DNA from: Acidimicrobiales bacterium | GTDB taxonomy: Bacteria > Actinomycetota > Acidimicrobiia > Acidimicrobiales > UBA8592 | Direction of reading: 5' to 3' | NCBI GenBank assembly: GCA_030740795.1 | Contig: JASLWO010000002.1 | Coordinates: 1-53,028, forward strand | Length of the DNA: 53,028 bases | Shown: positions 16,062 through 24,798 of the stretch, one piece after another | Layout: each line of letters starts with the position of its first letter | Numbering within the stretch: the first letter of the stretch is position 1 | Program-made: the position numbers and the translations under genes | The notes under the pieces: generated by a model | What the model saw: the letters and a program-made list of their open reading frames with translations, nothing else | Database searches by the model: none | Told to the model about the DNA's origin: nothing

Positions 16062-18224
16062 TTAATTAATACCTAGTAACTCATCTTCAGTGATGCGGTT
16101 AACGCTTATTGGGATTGCGCTCATAATTGGCAAACCAGTTATCCGGTCATATCCGGAATTAGATGTGACAAGACGGTTAGTGGGAGATCCAATATCTCTT
16201 ACTTTCTCATCTGTTAATGAAAGACCACCCCAAGAATGCGACATCGCTATAACGCCCTGTTTTATATCTGGGTCGACTTCTGCAACCCCAACTACAGATG
16301 CCCTTGGAGATGCAATTCGTAAGAGATCTCCGGGTTCAGCACCAAGATTTTGAAGATCATCAGGATGAACATACGCATAATTGGTAGTCGCAACTCGCGC
16401 CAACCCCGGGAGTTCAGATCCCAAAGAATTCAGGGCATGTTTGAGTCGTCTCCCCACTAATAAGAAAGGGAACTCCGTGTCGTTGATGATTCCAAGAAGA
16501 TCGCTTCCAGATTTTTCATTTCTAACCTCGTTTAGTTCTGAGTAAACATCTGGGGGGCAAACCGCAAATTTTGCATCATTATCTGGGGCGCCTGGCAGAA
16601 CAATAATTGGATTGTCATGAATCACTCCTCTATTTTTCCGCCATTCACTCATAGGCAAGCGGGAATTTGCATACACATGATCTATGACGTCGCTATCCGT
16701 CAATGTCGTTCCTATTGGTAGATCCCCGCCTGGCAAAGTGAGTTTGGTACCTATCCTTTTAGCTAGACCTACAAACACTTCCCATTCATTTAGAACGTCA
16801 TCTCCCGAATCAATAACGCGGTCGGTGTAGTTTGTGTAGACAGCAGGGAATCGCCTATCCATAACATTTGGAACATCTTCCCTTTCTAGTTGTAGTCGCG
16901 GGGCAAAAATGTAATCAGATAGTTCCGCTGTAGCTGTCATCCGGTGGTCTATGACAACTAACAATTCCAAACTTTGAAGGGCTTCAAGAGTTTTTTGCTG
17001 ATCGGGCCAAGCTTGCACAGGATTTCCTCCTGAGACGATCAATGCCCGCACCTGTCCATCTCCTTCCAAAAGAATCTCATCGTTTAGAGCGTTCGTTAGC
17101 ATTTCATCGGCAAGACCATGTAAGCCTCTAACACGGTGAGGAGTTCCAGGGGTTGGGTTACTTGGCCCTTTGACCTGAGCACGGCGCGAATCACCGGGTG
17201 AAAGCATGTAGGGGCTCTCCAGCGAATCTCCCTCTCTTAGAACCCTTCCACAGAGAACGTTTAGCGTAAGTGTAAGCGTTTCCATCAATGTTCCATGAGG
17301 AGCCATATTAGGTCCCGTCCCAGACCCAGCTGTTCCTCGGGGACCTCCGGCAAAGATTGTCGCAGCAGTTTGAATATCATCAGGGGAAACCCCACAACGA
17401 GTTGCTGCATATTCGGGCGTGAAGAGGGCGGTAGCTTCTTTCAAGAGATCAAGCTGGTCACATTCAACGTATTCATCGCAAAATTCTCTGTCATGTAAAT
17501 CGTTGCTAAGAATAACGTTGATCATTGCAGCTAGAAGCGTAGGATCTTCGCCAGGCTTTACCTGTAGCCAAAGGTCAGCTTGCTTCGCTAATTCACTTCT
17601 CCTCGGGTCAATTACTATTAATTTCAATCCTCTTTTCTTTGCTTCCCGAAGCTTTACGAAGGGATCGGTTCCTTGAAGTCCGCTTGCCGGCCCATAGCTA
17701 GAGACAAGTGGATTATACCCAACTGCTAGTAACACATCTGAGTCAGAAAAGTTTTGCCATCCAGCCTCCCAAGCACCCAAACGAAGGAGAGAGCTCCTGT
17801 GGGCGGGTTGATCAATAGTCAACGAAGTGTAGAAGGAAGGTGAGCCGAAACCTTTATGCCAAGATGAAGCTACGGCGACACCGACACTATTTTGATACGC
17901 TCCCGTTCCAATATATGTGGCCACTGAACGAGGGCCATGCTCTGAAATAATCTCTTCAAGTTTCTTAGCGATTTCATCTAGAGCATCACCCGATGAGATC
18001 GGATAAAAAACTCCAGACGGGGTTTTCTTAAGAGGAAACCTGAGGCGACTAGGACTATGGAACTGGTCTGCTAATTGCCGACCCTTTACACACGAATAGC
18101 CTTTAAAGAGGGGATCGTTTCTATCAGCTCGGACAGCGATGATCCTGCTGTCATCTTCAATATCAATTTCCATTGGGCAGGCTGCGTGACAGACGCGACA
18201 AAACGTTTTTTTCGTAACAATCAT
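16062..18224 (-). CDS. Molybdopterin-dependent oxidoreductase (DMSO reductase superfamily)
   Basis: This 720-residue protein binds one [4Fe-4S] cluster through Cys 9, Cys 12, Cys 16 and Cys 45 (CxxCxxxC then GYSCVKG) and bis-MGD molybdenum in the remainder, with GTGAYQNS, NPLVSSYG, IVIDPRR and the C-terminal HPDDLQNLGAEPGDLLRIASP domain. There is no Tat signal, so it is probably cytoplasmic. The metal-ligand region reads SLTIDQPAHRSSLLR, with no Cys or selenocysteine as in formate dehydrogenases or nitrate reductases; Ser may serve. The substrate is unknown. It links to the modABC genes elsewhere in the window. Confidence 0.88.
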   Translation of the reverse strand: MIVTKKTFCRVCHAACPMEIDIEDDSRIIAVRADRNDPLFKGYSCVKGRQLADQFHSPSRLRFPLKKTPSGVFYPISSGDALDEIAKKLEEIISEHGPRSVATYIGTGAYQNSVGVAVASSWHKGFGSPSFYTSLTIDQPAHRSSLLRLGAWEAGWQNFSDSDVLLAVGYNPLVSSYGPASGLQGTDPFVKLREAKKRGLKLIVIDPRRSELAKQADLWLQVKPGEDPTLLAAMINVILSNDLHDREFCDEYVECDQLDLLKEATALFTPEYAATRCGVSPDDIQTAATIFAGGPRGTAGSGTGPNMAPHGTLMETLTLTLNVLCGRVLREGDSLESPYMLSPGDSRRAQVKGPSNPTPGTPHRVRGLHGLADEMLTNALNDEILLEGDGQVRALIVSGGNPVQAWPDQQKTLEALQSLELLVVIDHRMTATAELSDYIFAPRLQLEREDVPNVMDRRFPAVYTNYTDRVIDSGDDVLNEWEVFVGLAKRIGTKLTLPGGDLPIGTTLTDSDVIDHVYANSRLPMSEWRKNRGVIHDNPIIVLPGAPDNDAKFAVCPPDVYSELNEVRNEKSGSDLLGIINDTEFPFLLVGRRLKHALNSLGSELPGLARVATTNYAYVHPDDLQNLGAEPGDLLRIASPRASVVGVAEVDPDIKQGVIAMSHSWGGLSLTDEKVRDIGSPTNRLVTSNSGYDRITGLPIMSAIPISVNRITEDELLGIN

Positions 18225-18336
18225 TACTTTGAATTTACATGGTTTTCTTTACAAAGATTCAATGCGACTTTAGACGATCTTCCCTAGAATGTGCCTGTGA
18301 GGTGGCGCAGGACGCCAGAAGGTGAGAGTGTTTAGC

Positions 18337-19179
18337 ATGAGCTATGAGTGTTTTGAAGTAACAGAAATTGGAAGTGTTGCCCACGTCCAACTGAGTCGTG
18401 GTGACAGTCTAAATACTATGATTCCTGCTTTTTGGAGTGAGTTGCCAGAAATCATTAACGCTATAAGTGATGAAGGTAAGGCCAGAGCGATAGTTATCTC
18501 TTCAACTGGCCGGCATTTCTGCGCTGGCATGGACCTATCTGTGTTCACAAGTGGTGGTTTAAGCGATGGGGCACGTTCTGAAAGAGGAAGAAGTAACGCC
18601 ATAACTCGAGGTGGCGCCCTTCACTTACAAGAAAGTTTTACTTGTTTTGAAAAAGCTAGGATGCCTGTCTTGACTGCTATACAAGGTGGTTGTGTAGGAG
18701 GTGCAGTTGACATGGTTACTGCGGCCGACATGCGTTATGTTTCTGAAGATGCTTGGTTCTGCATACAGGAAATTAACATTGGGATGACTGCTGATGTTGG
18801 AACGTTACAAAGACTTCCTAAGTTGATCCCTGAAGGAATTGCTCGAGAATTAGCTTTTACGGGGCGGCGGATGTCTGCCCAGAGAGCACTAGAGGTGGGA
18901 TTAGTGAACCAGATTTTCCCTACTCACGAAGAACTTATTGAAGGAGTGCTAGAAATTGCGGCAGAGATAGCAACTAAATCACCTCTTGCGATCTGGGGTA
19001 CAAAGGAAAGCGTGAATTTTACTCGAGATCATTCAGTAGCCGATAGCTTGAATTTCATAGCGACTTGGCAAGCTGGAATGTTCCAGCCAAAAGATATGGC
19101 GGCAGTCTTCGAAGCGCAGTCAAAGAATGAAGAGCCAGAATTTGATGACCTACCTCCCATTCGAAAAGGTTTGGGCTAA
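18337..19179 (+). CDS. Enoyl-CoA hydratase/isomerase family, dienoyl-CoA isomerase-like
   Basis: This 280-residue crotonase-fold protein most resembles delta(3,5)-delta(2,4)-dienoyl-CoA isomerase rather than a hydratase. GGAVDMVTAADMRY supplies Asp 125, FCIQEINIGMTADVGTLQRLPK supplies Glu 145 and Asp 153, the three acidic residues of that isomerase. HFCAGMDL near 60-67 forms the CoA oxyanion hole. The isomerase would process odd-position double bonds during unsaturated fatty acid beta-oxidation. The ATG at 18337 is preferred; a GTG at 18322 is open. Its end overlaps the convergent acyl-CoA dehydrogenase by 4 bases. Confidence 0.85.
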   Translation: MSYECFEVTEIGSVAHVQLSRGDSLNTMIPAFWSELPEIINAISDEGKARAIVISSTGRHFCAGMDLSVFTSGGLSDGARSERGRSNAITRGGALHLQESFTCFEKARMPVLTAIQGGCVGGAVDMVTAADMRYVSEDAWFCIQEINIGMTADVGTLQRLPKLIPEGIARELAFTGRRMSAQRALEVGLVNQIFPTHEELIEGVLEIAAEIATKSPLAIWGTKESVNFTRDHSVADSLNFIATWQAGMFQPKDMAAVFEAQSKNEEPEFDDLPPIRKGLG

Positions 19180-20744
19180 TTAGCAAGTAGCCTTCTGCCT
19201 ATTAATTTCAAGCACAAAGTTTCGTCTGACCCTTCAAATATTGAGAGAACGCGTGCATCAACAAAGAGTCGGCTCACCGCGTATTCTTCTGCGTACCCGA
19301 AGCCGCCGTGCATTTGCATTGCCTCTCTGGTTACCCATTCAGCGGCTTTGCACGCATAGGCTTTAACCATTGCCGCCTCCAAAGTACCTGAACCGTTAGA
19401 CATAAGTTCCCCTACTTTATAGGTGTACTGGCGGCAAGCTTGTATAAGTGCCGCCATGCGTCCTAGCTTGATTTGCGTAAGTTGGTAGTCTGACAAAGAC
19501 TGACCGAAAACCTTCCGCTCTGCACAGTATTCCAATGCTTCTTCGTAAGCTCTTTGCATTACCCCAACCGCACGAGCAGCTGTTTGTAATCTACCATTTT
19601 CGAAACCTGCCATTTGTAGGTAGAAGCCTCTCCCCTCTCCATCTGAATCACCTATAAGGGCTTCAGCCGGGACCTGCCAATCTTGAAAAGAAATTTCGAA
19701 ACTATGCATACCTCTGTAGCCAAGTGTCGGAATCGCCCTCCCTTGCATTCGTCCTCCAGAGTCTTGTTTCAAATCAAAGTTGTGTCCTGCAATTCGTTCT
19801 TTTCTGACAACAAAGACGCTAAGGCCTCGATGACCTACGGATAAATCAGGATTTGTTCGGGCAAGGACCATTAAGAGATCAGCTCGCCCCGCAAAAGTAC
19901 ACCATGTTTTCACGCCGTTGAGCTCCCAGAAACCATCATCTTTTTTTCGAGCTGACATAGTTATTGACGCAACATCGCTCCCGTGGTCTGGTTCTGTGAC
20001 CGCTACTGCTGACATGTTTTCTCCGGAGGCTATTCCAGGCAAAAGGTCTTTCTTTTGTTTTTCTGTTCCGCCGTTTTCTATAGCCCTAGCCAAGATTTCT
20101 GGTCTGGTGATAAGAGACCCTCCGATACTTAGCGACGCTCTAGAAAGTTCTTCAGTGGCTATCACCATCGCTTGCATATCTTGGCTTGACCCAGTGGCAC
20201 TACCCCCGTATTCAACTGGGATGGATAGCCCAAAACATCCAAGGTCAGCTAAGCCACTAATAATTGACTCTGGAACATCCAAATCTTTCCGGTGTACTTC
20301 CTCAGCTATGTCCACAATATGGTCCTGTCCGAAGCGTCGAAAGGTTTGAGCTACGAGTTCCATGTCGTCGCTTAGGTGTAATTTCCCCGGATTTTGTGAG
20401 TTCTGTGCATACGACTCCGGTGTTCCATGACTAGTAACGTATGCACGCACAAGTTCAAGATCGGAATTATCGAATGACCATAATTGTTCGCATCCAAAGG
20501 AAATAGTAGCTACTGACCGGAGCACATCTGAACAAAATATTTCAACGAGTTGGCTTTCCTCAGGACCATTGTCAGCATAATCTAGGAAACTTTCTGCAAT
20601 CGCGTGGGCAGAACTCGCATGGGCAATACCGTAGAGAAAAGCTTGGTGAGCTTCGGGTTTTTCCTGCGACCGGAGATGAGAGATTCCGGAATCGATGATA
20701 TTTTTTGCGCTTTTCAGGGCATCCGAGGCTTTCTCACGATCCAC
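19176..20744 (-). CDS. Acyl-CoA dehydrogenase with extended N-terminus
   Basis: This FAD-dependent acyl-CoA dehydrogenase of 522 residues is larger than the usual 380-400. The core from about residue 125 has AVTEPDHGSDVASITMSA, WCTFAGRADLLMVLA, AEEYAVSRLFVDARVLSIFEGSDETL and the QMHGGFGYAEEY segment. The first 120 residues are an extra helical region with no recognised motif. The frame opens at 20762, but a GTG at 20744 has GGAGGG six bases upstream and is chosen. It would introduce the first double bond in beta-oxidation or a related acyl-CoA desaturation. It lies 87 bases after the PEP-mobile-domain gene. Confidence 0.88.
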   Translation of the reverse strand: MDREKASDALKSAKNIIDSGISHLRSQEKPEAHQAFLYGIAHASSAHAIAESFLDYADNGPEESQLVEIFCSDVLRSVATISFGCEQLWSFDNSDLELVRAYVTSHGTPESYAQNSQNPGKLHLSDDMELVAQTFRRFGQDHIVDIAEEVHRKDLDVPESIISGLADLGCFGLSIPVEYGGSATGSSQDMQAMVIATEELSRASLSIGGSLITRPEILARAIENGGTEKQKKDLLPGIASGENMSAVAVTEPDHGSDVASITMSARKKDDGFWELNGVKTWCTFAGRADLLMVLARTNPDLSVGHRGLSVFVVRKERIAGHNFDLKQDSGGRMQGRAIPTLGYRGMHSFEISFQDWQVPAEALIGDSDGEGRGFYLQMAGFENGRLQTAARAVGVMQRAYEEALEYCAERKVFGQSLSDYQLTQIKLGRMAALIQACRQYTYKVGELMSNGSGTLEAAMVKAYACKAAEWVTREAMQMHGGFGYAEEYAVSRLFVDARVLSIFEGSDETLCLKLIGRRLLAN

Positions 20745-20831
20745 GGTATCCCCTCCAATCACTCGTTATAGCCTGATAGTTGATTTCAGTGTAGGTCTTT
20801 GGTGGTTCTCCGGCACTCTTGAAGGGCGAAT

Positions 20832-22535
20832 TCAATTTTCAGTTTTAACTTCTCCGTCAATTCGATTGAGGATCTGAACACAACCAGATTCAGGATCAAC
20901 TTCAATGAGCGCCCCATCATCGATGTCATCCAGAGCGTTGGGGACTCCGATGACGGCTGGAATGTTCAATTCACGTGACAAGACTGCAGCATGACACATC
21001 GCCCCGCCTTCAACCGTTACCAGCCCACCTGCGATTGAAAGGACCATATTGTATGCCGGAGAAGTGGTTCTCGTAACAAGAATCTCTCCTGGCTGCAAAC
21101 GGTCCAATGCTTCATGAGCATTCTCTGCGACTCTGGCAACCTGTTGATATTTACTCTTCCCTATACCAATTCCTCGCAACTCTCCATTAGCGGTTCGGTT
21201 ACCTTGTTCTCCAGAGTCATGCCCATCACCCATCCCGAGTTCCGCAAGGATTTTCTGCACCGTATTCACTGCCATCGCCAGATGCTCTGGAAGAGCACCT
21301 ACTGGAGGTGGCGTTTCGGTCATTCCCAATACCGCCGGAGGGTCCAGCAACTTTTGCTGTGATCTAAGTCGCGCACGTTCTGATAATTCATCGGAAGTCG
21401 GTCCATTCCTATTAGATACGAGTTCAGGCAACTCTTCTGTCGTCAATTCAAAGATATGAGTTTCATTCACAATCCGTCCAGCCTCTTTGAGGCGGAAACC
21501 TGCTTCAAGCATTCCCAACCGCAACAAACCGCATGGCCATTCAGCGGTAATCGGCCCATTGTCATCTCGCAAGTCCATGGCCTCTCGAGCTCGGGAAAGA
21601 AGATCATCAAAATGTTCATGGTCCTTAGCAGGTATCCTGCTGCGAACCGAATTTACTTCTGTTTCAAGTTCATGTGTTTCAGAAGTAGTCAATTTATCGC
21701 TTGCACGGATAGTAGCCAGAAGAACTTCTGGAGATTCTTTCAATGTTGGAGAATCTATGTCATATCCTGCATAAAGCACTGAGCCGTGAAAGCGGAGGTA
21801 AGCATAAAGTTTCCCTGATATTGAATCTGAAATGCTAGCCAATTCCTCTAGCGAGGAAGGCGATATCCCTGATTGATTAACTTCTCTAGATATTGCATTA
21901 AGGGCTTGAAGGGGTTCAGACGTTGAAGGTGAAGCCCCCGCTAGCAATGCGAGAAGTTGGCGACTGGGAATACCCCAATCAGACCCTGCGACGAGAAAGC
22001 GACCTATAGGTCCTAGATCATAGCAGTGGAGTCGAAAATGCTCATCTAAGGTTTCTCGAAGATGAGCGATCAGGTTTGCCAGATGTATCCCAAGGGCGGA
22101 ATCATCAAGATCTTGCAGTTCTATATCCTGAAAATCCAAATTCTTTGCAACCAAGGAAGGTCTGCCTTCTTCCTTCCAAGCATTAATAACTTCTGAAACT
22201 TGCAAATTCTCCAAAAAATGTTTTGCCGCTTTCTCGCGACGTCGAAATTCCGGATGTAGGCGTGCCACTAGCCAAAGAAAAATAAATGGAGGTTGCTTTC
22301 CAACCGGACGGTCAGGGAATATTAGAGGTCTCATTCTGCTATACCAAAATCCATTTACGAATCTGATACTCAACGTTTCAGCAGGAATACCTATAGTTGC
22401 CCATTCGCGACGGTAGACCTCCTCTACAGCAGTTCCAACAAGTTCCCGAGCTATCGGAGTGGTTCCACCAGGGAAATGCGATCTGTCCAACTGCCAGAAT
22501 CCAGGACCAGGTGGATTAAAATCTATAGCTTCCAT
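20832..22535 (-). CDS. PEP-utilizing enzyme mobile-domain protein of unknown substrate
   Basis: This 567-residue protein ends in a PEP-utilising swivelling phosphohistidine domain: residues about 470-560 contain LVTVEGGAMCHAAVLSREL with His 515, then IPAVIGVPNAL. In PEP synthase and pyruvate phosphate dikinase this His carries phosphate between an ATP-grasp domain and a PEP-binding barrel. Neither is recognisable here; the first 430 residues are unassigned and open with NPPGPGFWQLDRSHFPGG. A Cys precedes the His where Ser or Thr is usual. Partners may be separate proteins. The ATG at 22535 is chosen over an upstream GTG at 22559. Confidence 0.8.
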   Translation of the reverse strand: MEAIDFNPPGPGFWQLDRSHFPGGTTPIARELVGTAVEEVYRREWATIGIPAETLSIRFVNGFWYSRMRPLIFPDRPVGKQPPFIFLWLVARLHPEFRRREKAAKHFLENLQVSEVINAWKEEGRPSLVAKNLDFQDIELQDLDDSALGIHLANLIAHLRETLDEHFRLHCYDLGPIGRFLVAGSDWGIPSRQLLALLAGASPSTSEPLQALNAISREVNQSGISPSSLEELASISDSISGKLYAYLRFHGSVLYAGYDIDSPTLKESPEVLLATIRASDKLTTSETHELETEVNSVRSRIPAKDHEHFDDLLSRAREAMDLRDDNGPITAEWPCGLLRLGMLEAGFRLKEAGRIVNETHIFELTTEELPELVSNRNGPTSDELSERARLRSQQKLLDPPAVLGMTETPPPVGALPEHLAMAVNTVQKILAELGMGDGHDSGEQGNRTANGELRGIGIGKSKYQQVARVAENAHEALDRLQPGEILVTRTTSPAYNMVLSIAGGLVTVEGGAMCHAAVLSRELNIPAVIGVPNALDDIDDGALIEVDPESGCVQILNRIDGEVKTEN

Positions 22536-22614
22536 GAAATTGCCGACTCCTTGACTCACTAGAAATTCTCCAATTATGGTATGCGACTCTCTAAGTTGTA
22601 GCTAGTTTGAGAGG

Positions 22615-23484
22615 ATGAACCCTGTCCCTCTTACTGCCGGAATCCACCTACCTCAAGCAGGTCCCGCTGCTTCCGGAGATTCGATAACACAAGTAGCACA
22701 ATTAGCTGAAGAGTTAGGTTTCAGAGATGTTTGGGTCAGTGATCACTTAGTTATCCCATCTAACGCTAAGTACCCTCCATCTGCCTACGTTTTTGAACCT
22801 TTCGCTGTCATGGCTTGGGTCGCTGCTCAAACCTCAAGAATTGGAATAGGAACCACCGTTCTAGTCTTACCGATGCGCAACCCAATAGTTACTGCGAAAT
22901 CACTAGCTTCTATAGACCAGTTAAGCGGAGGTCGGGTCATACTTGGAACTGCCGCTGGATGGCTCAAAGCAGAATTTGATGCACTCGGAATCCCATTTGA
23001 TGAAAGGGGACCTCGTACCGATGAAGCGTTAGAAATTATTAAATGCCTATGGAAAGAAGACCATATTTCAGCCTCATACCCGATACATGGGGCAGAGTTC
23101 GTTGAAATGCGCGCCAAACCTCAACCTGTTAGCGATATCCCCATTTGGATTGGAGGACATGCTGATGTTGCTCTTCGAAGAGCAGCCCGAGTGGGTGATG
23201 GCTGGCATGGAGCCTTTCTCTCCCCCAGTGAAACATCAAGAATGGTGAAGAAATTACATTCTTACGAACATAAAGATGATTTCGTTATTTCAATGCGAAC
23301 CAATTGGGACCCTCTCAAAGATGACACTGAAAAAATCTTATCCGAGATCAGTAAATACGTTGAGGTAGGAGTAACCCATTTTGTCCCTGAACCAAGACAA
23401 AGAGACAAACTAGAATATATGCGTTCAGTTGAAATACTTGCTGACCTTTTTGACCAGTCAGGAATCCATTTATTTAGAAGTTAG
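22615..23484 (+). CDS. LLM-class F420-type oxidoreductase
   Basis: This 289-residue luciferase-like monooxygenase-family protein has LAEELGFRDVWVSDHLVIP near residues 30-48, RIGIGTTVLVLPMRNP near 76-91, the SGGRVILGTAAGWLKAEFDALGIP block and IWIGGHADVALRRAARVGDGWHG near 178-200. These fit the actinobacterial F420-dependent subgroup, which transfers hydride between F420 and an organic substrate, rather than FMN luciferases. It is divergent from the PEP-mobile-domain gene. Cofactor choice is an inference from family and lineage; the substrate is unknown. Confidence 0.88.
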   Translation: MNPVPLTAGIHLPQAGPAASGDSITQVAQLAEELGFRDVWVSDHLVIPSNAKYPPSAYVFEPFAVMAWVAAQTSRIGIGTTVLVLPMRNPIVTAKSLASIDQLSGGRVILGTAAGWLKAEFDALGIPFDERGPRTDEALEIIKCLWKEDHISASYPIHGAEFVEMRAKPQPVSDIPIWIGGHADVALRRAARVGDGWHGAFLSPSETSRMVKKLHSYEHKDDFVISMRTNWDPLKDDTEKILSEISKYVEVGVTHFVPEPRQRDKLEYMRSVEILADLFDQSGIHLFRS

Positions 23485-23495
23485 AGAGCAAAGGC

Positions 23496-23945
23496 TCATA
23501 GCTCAGGATTCTTACCCTCTTTACCGTAAAGAACTTTCTCTCGTGTGGGAACCCTAATGCCCACGTACCACACACCGAACACGCCAACGACTCCAACGAG
23601 GAAACGTACCCACATTTGAGTTATTGCGAATGTAATACTTAATGTCACCGCTAATGACATCATTGCAATCGCTACCACTTTGGACTTCCTTGGCATCCCT
23701 AAGCCAGACCGATGGTCATGAATTAATTTCCCAATTCCGGGCAATTGAAGTATCCACTTCTCAAATCGCGGACTTGATTTAGCGAAACACCAAGCAGCCA
23801 TGATCATGAAAACCGTAGTTGGCATTCCTGGAATCAATACACCGACAAATCCAAGCCCTACGCAGATAAACCCTAAAACCAAAAGAAGGTAACGGAAAAA
23901 TGTTGATGATACTGTTTGGTCTCGATCTTCATCACGGTCAATCAT
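23496..23945 (-). CDS. DUF454 (YbaN-like) inner-membrane protein
   Basis: This 149-residue membrane protein belongs to the DUF454 family. The diagnostic stretch GVLIPGMPTTVFMIMAAWCFAKSSPRFEKWI runs from about residue 30, flanked by hydrophobic segments at 17-55, and a second pair near 90-125. No enzymatic function is established for the family. It ends 11 bases from the convergent F420-type gene and is divergent from the SDR at 24021. Confidence 0.85.
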   Translation of the reverse strand: MIDRDEDRDQTVSSTFFRYLLLVLGFICVGLGFVGVLIPGMPTTVFMIMAAWCFAKSSPRFEKWILQLPGIGKLIHDHRSGLGMPRKSKVVAIAMMSLAVTLSITFAITQMWVRFLVGVVGVFGVWYVGIRVPTREKVLYGKEGKNPEL

Positions 23946-24020
23946 ATTCTCTACTCAAGACTAGCCTTCTGAGAGACACTTCTGTTAGTAGACATCGGGG
24001 AACTCTTGTAGACTCCAACC

Positions 24021-24785
24021 ATGGGGGAAAATACTGAGATCTCAGAGTTCATCAATTTATCGGGGAAACGGGCTCTTGTAACTGGTGGGTTGAAAGGAAT
24101 AGGAAAATCAATTACTTCCAGACTGTCTGAATGCGGAGCTAAAGTCTTGGTAGCGGACTCCGATCCAACCGTTAAACAAGAAGAAACAGATGAGAAGGTT
24201 GACTTCATACAGTGTGATATCACCGACAGTTCTCAACTTATAGAAGCTGTCAGTAAAGCGGCAGGCAATGACGGCCTTGATTTTCTTGTAAACAATGCGG
24301 GAATCTTCCCGACAACAGGACCGCTAGAACAAGCAACTGATGAATTCGTCACCAGGATGCTTGAAGTTAATGTTCGCGCTCAATTTAGTGCTTCTCGCGA
24401 AGCTTCCAAACAGATGAACCGGAACGGGGCGATCGTAAATATTTCCTCAATCGCCGCTCTTCGAGGTGGAGCTAACATCACCGCATACAGCACTTCCAAA
24501 GCAGCGATCATTGGTTTGACACAATCATTTGCCCAAGAACTAGGTCCAAAAGGAATTCGAGTTAATGCTATTGCCCCTGGAATCATTGACACTCCAGGCG
24601 TCCAAGAACAATTAGAACCTCTTAAGGCAGGTGGTTTAGATATCAGTGCTGCTATAGCAGCGAACCCTTTACGCATGTCTGGGAATCCTGATTACATAGC
24701 AAGAGCGACATTATTTTTGGTTTCTGGCTTAGCAGAATTTATAACAGGCCATCTATTAGTTGTAGATGGCGGATCAACCGCATAA
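24021..24785 (+). CDS. Short-chain dehydrogenase/reductase (SDR)
   Basis: This 254-residue classical SDR has VTGGLKGIGKS near residues 18-28, LVNNAGIFP near 90-98 and catalytic Ser, Tyr and Lys in NISSIAALRGGANITAYSTSK near 139-159. VLVADSDPT after the second strand ends in Asp, favouring NAD(H). It lies 13 bases upstream of a Rieske oxygenase gene, so it may act as the cis-dihydrodiol or alcohol dehydrogenase that follows oxygenation. Confidence 0.9.
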   Translation: MGENTEISEFINLSGKRALVTGGLKGIGKSITSRLSECGAKVLVADSDPTVKQEETDEKVDFIQCDITDSSQLIEAVSKAAGNDGLDFLVNNAGIFPTTGPLEQATDEFVTRMLEVNVRAQFSASREASKQMNRNGAIVNISSIAALRGGANITAYSTSKAAIIGLTQSFAQELGPKGIRVNAIAPGIIDTPGVQEQLEPLKAGGLDISAAIAANPLRMSGNPDYIARATLFLVSGLAEFITGHLLVVDGGSTA

Positions 24786-24798
24786 CAAAAGGAAAAAT

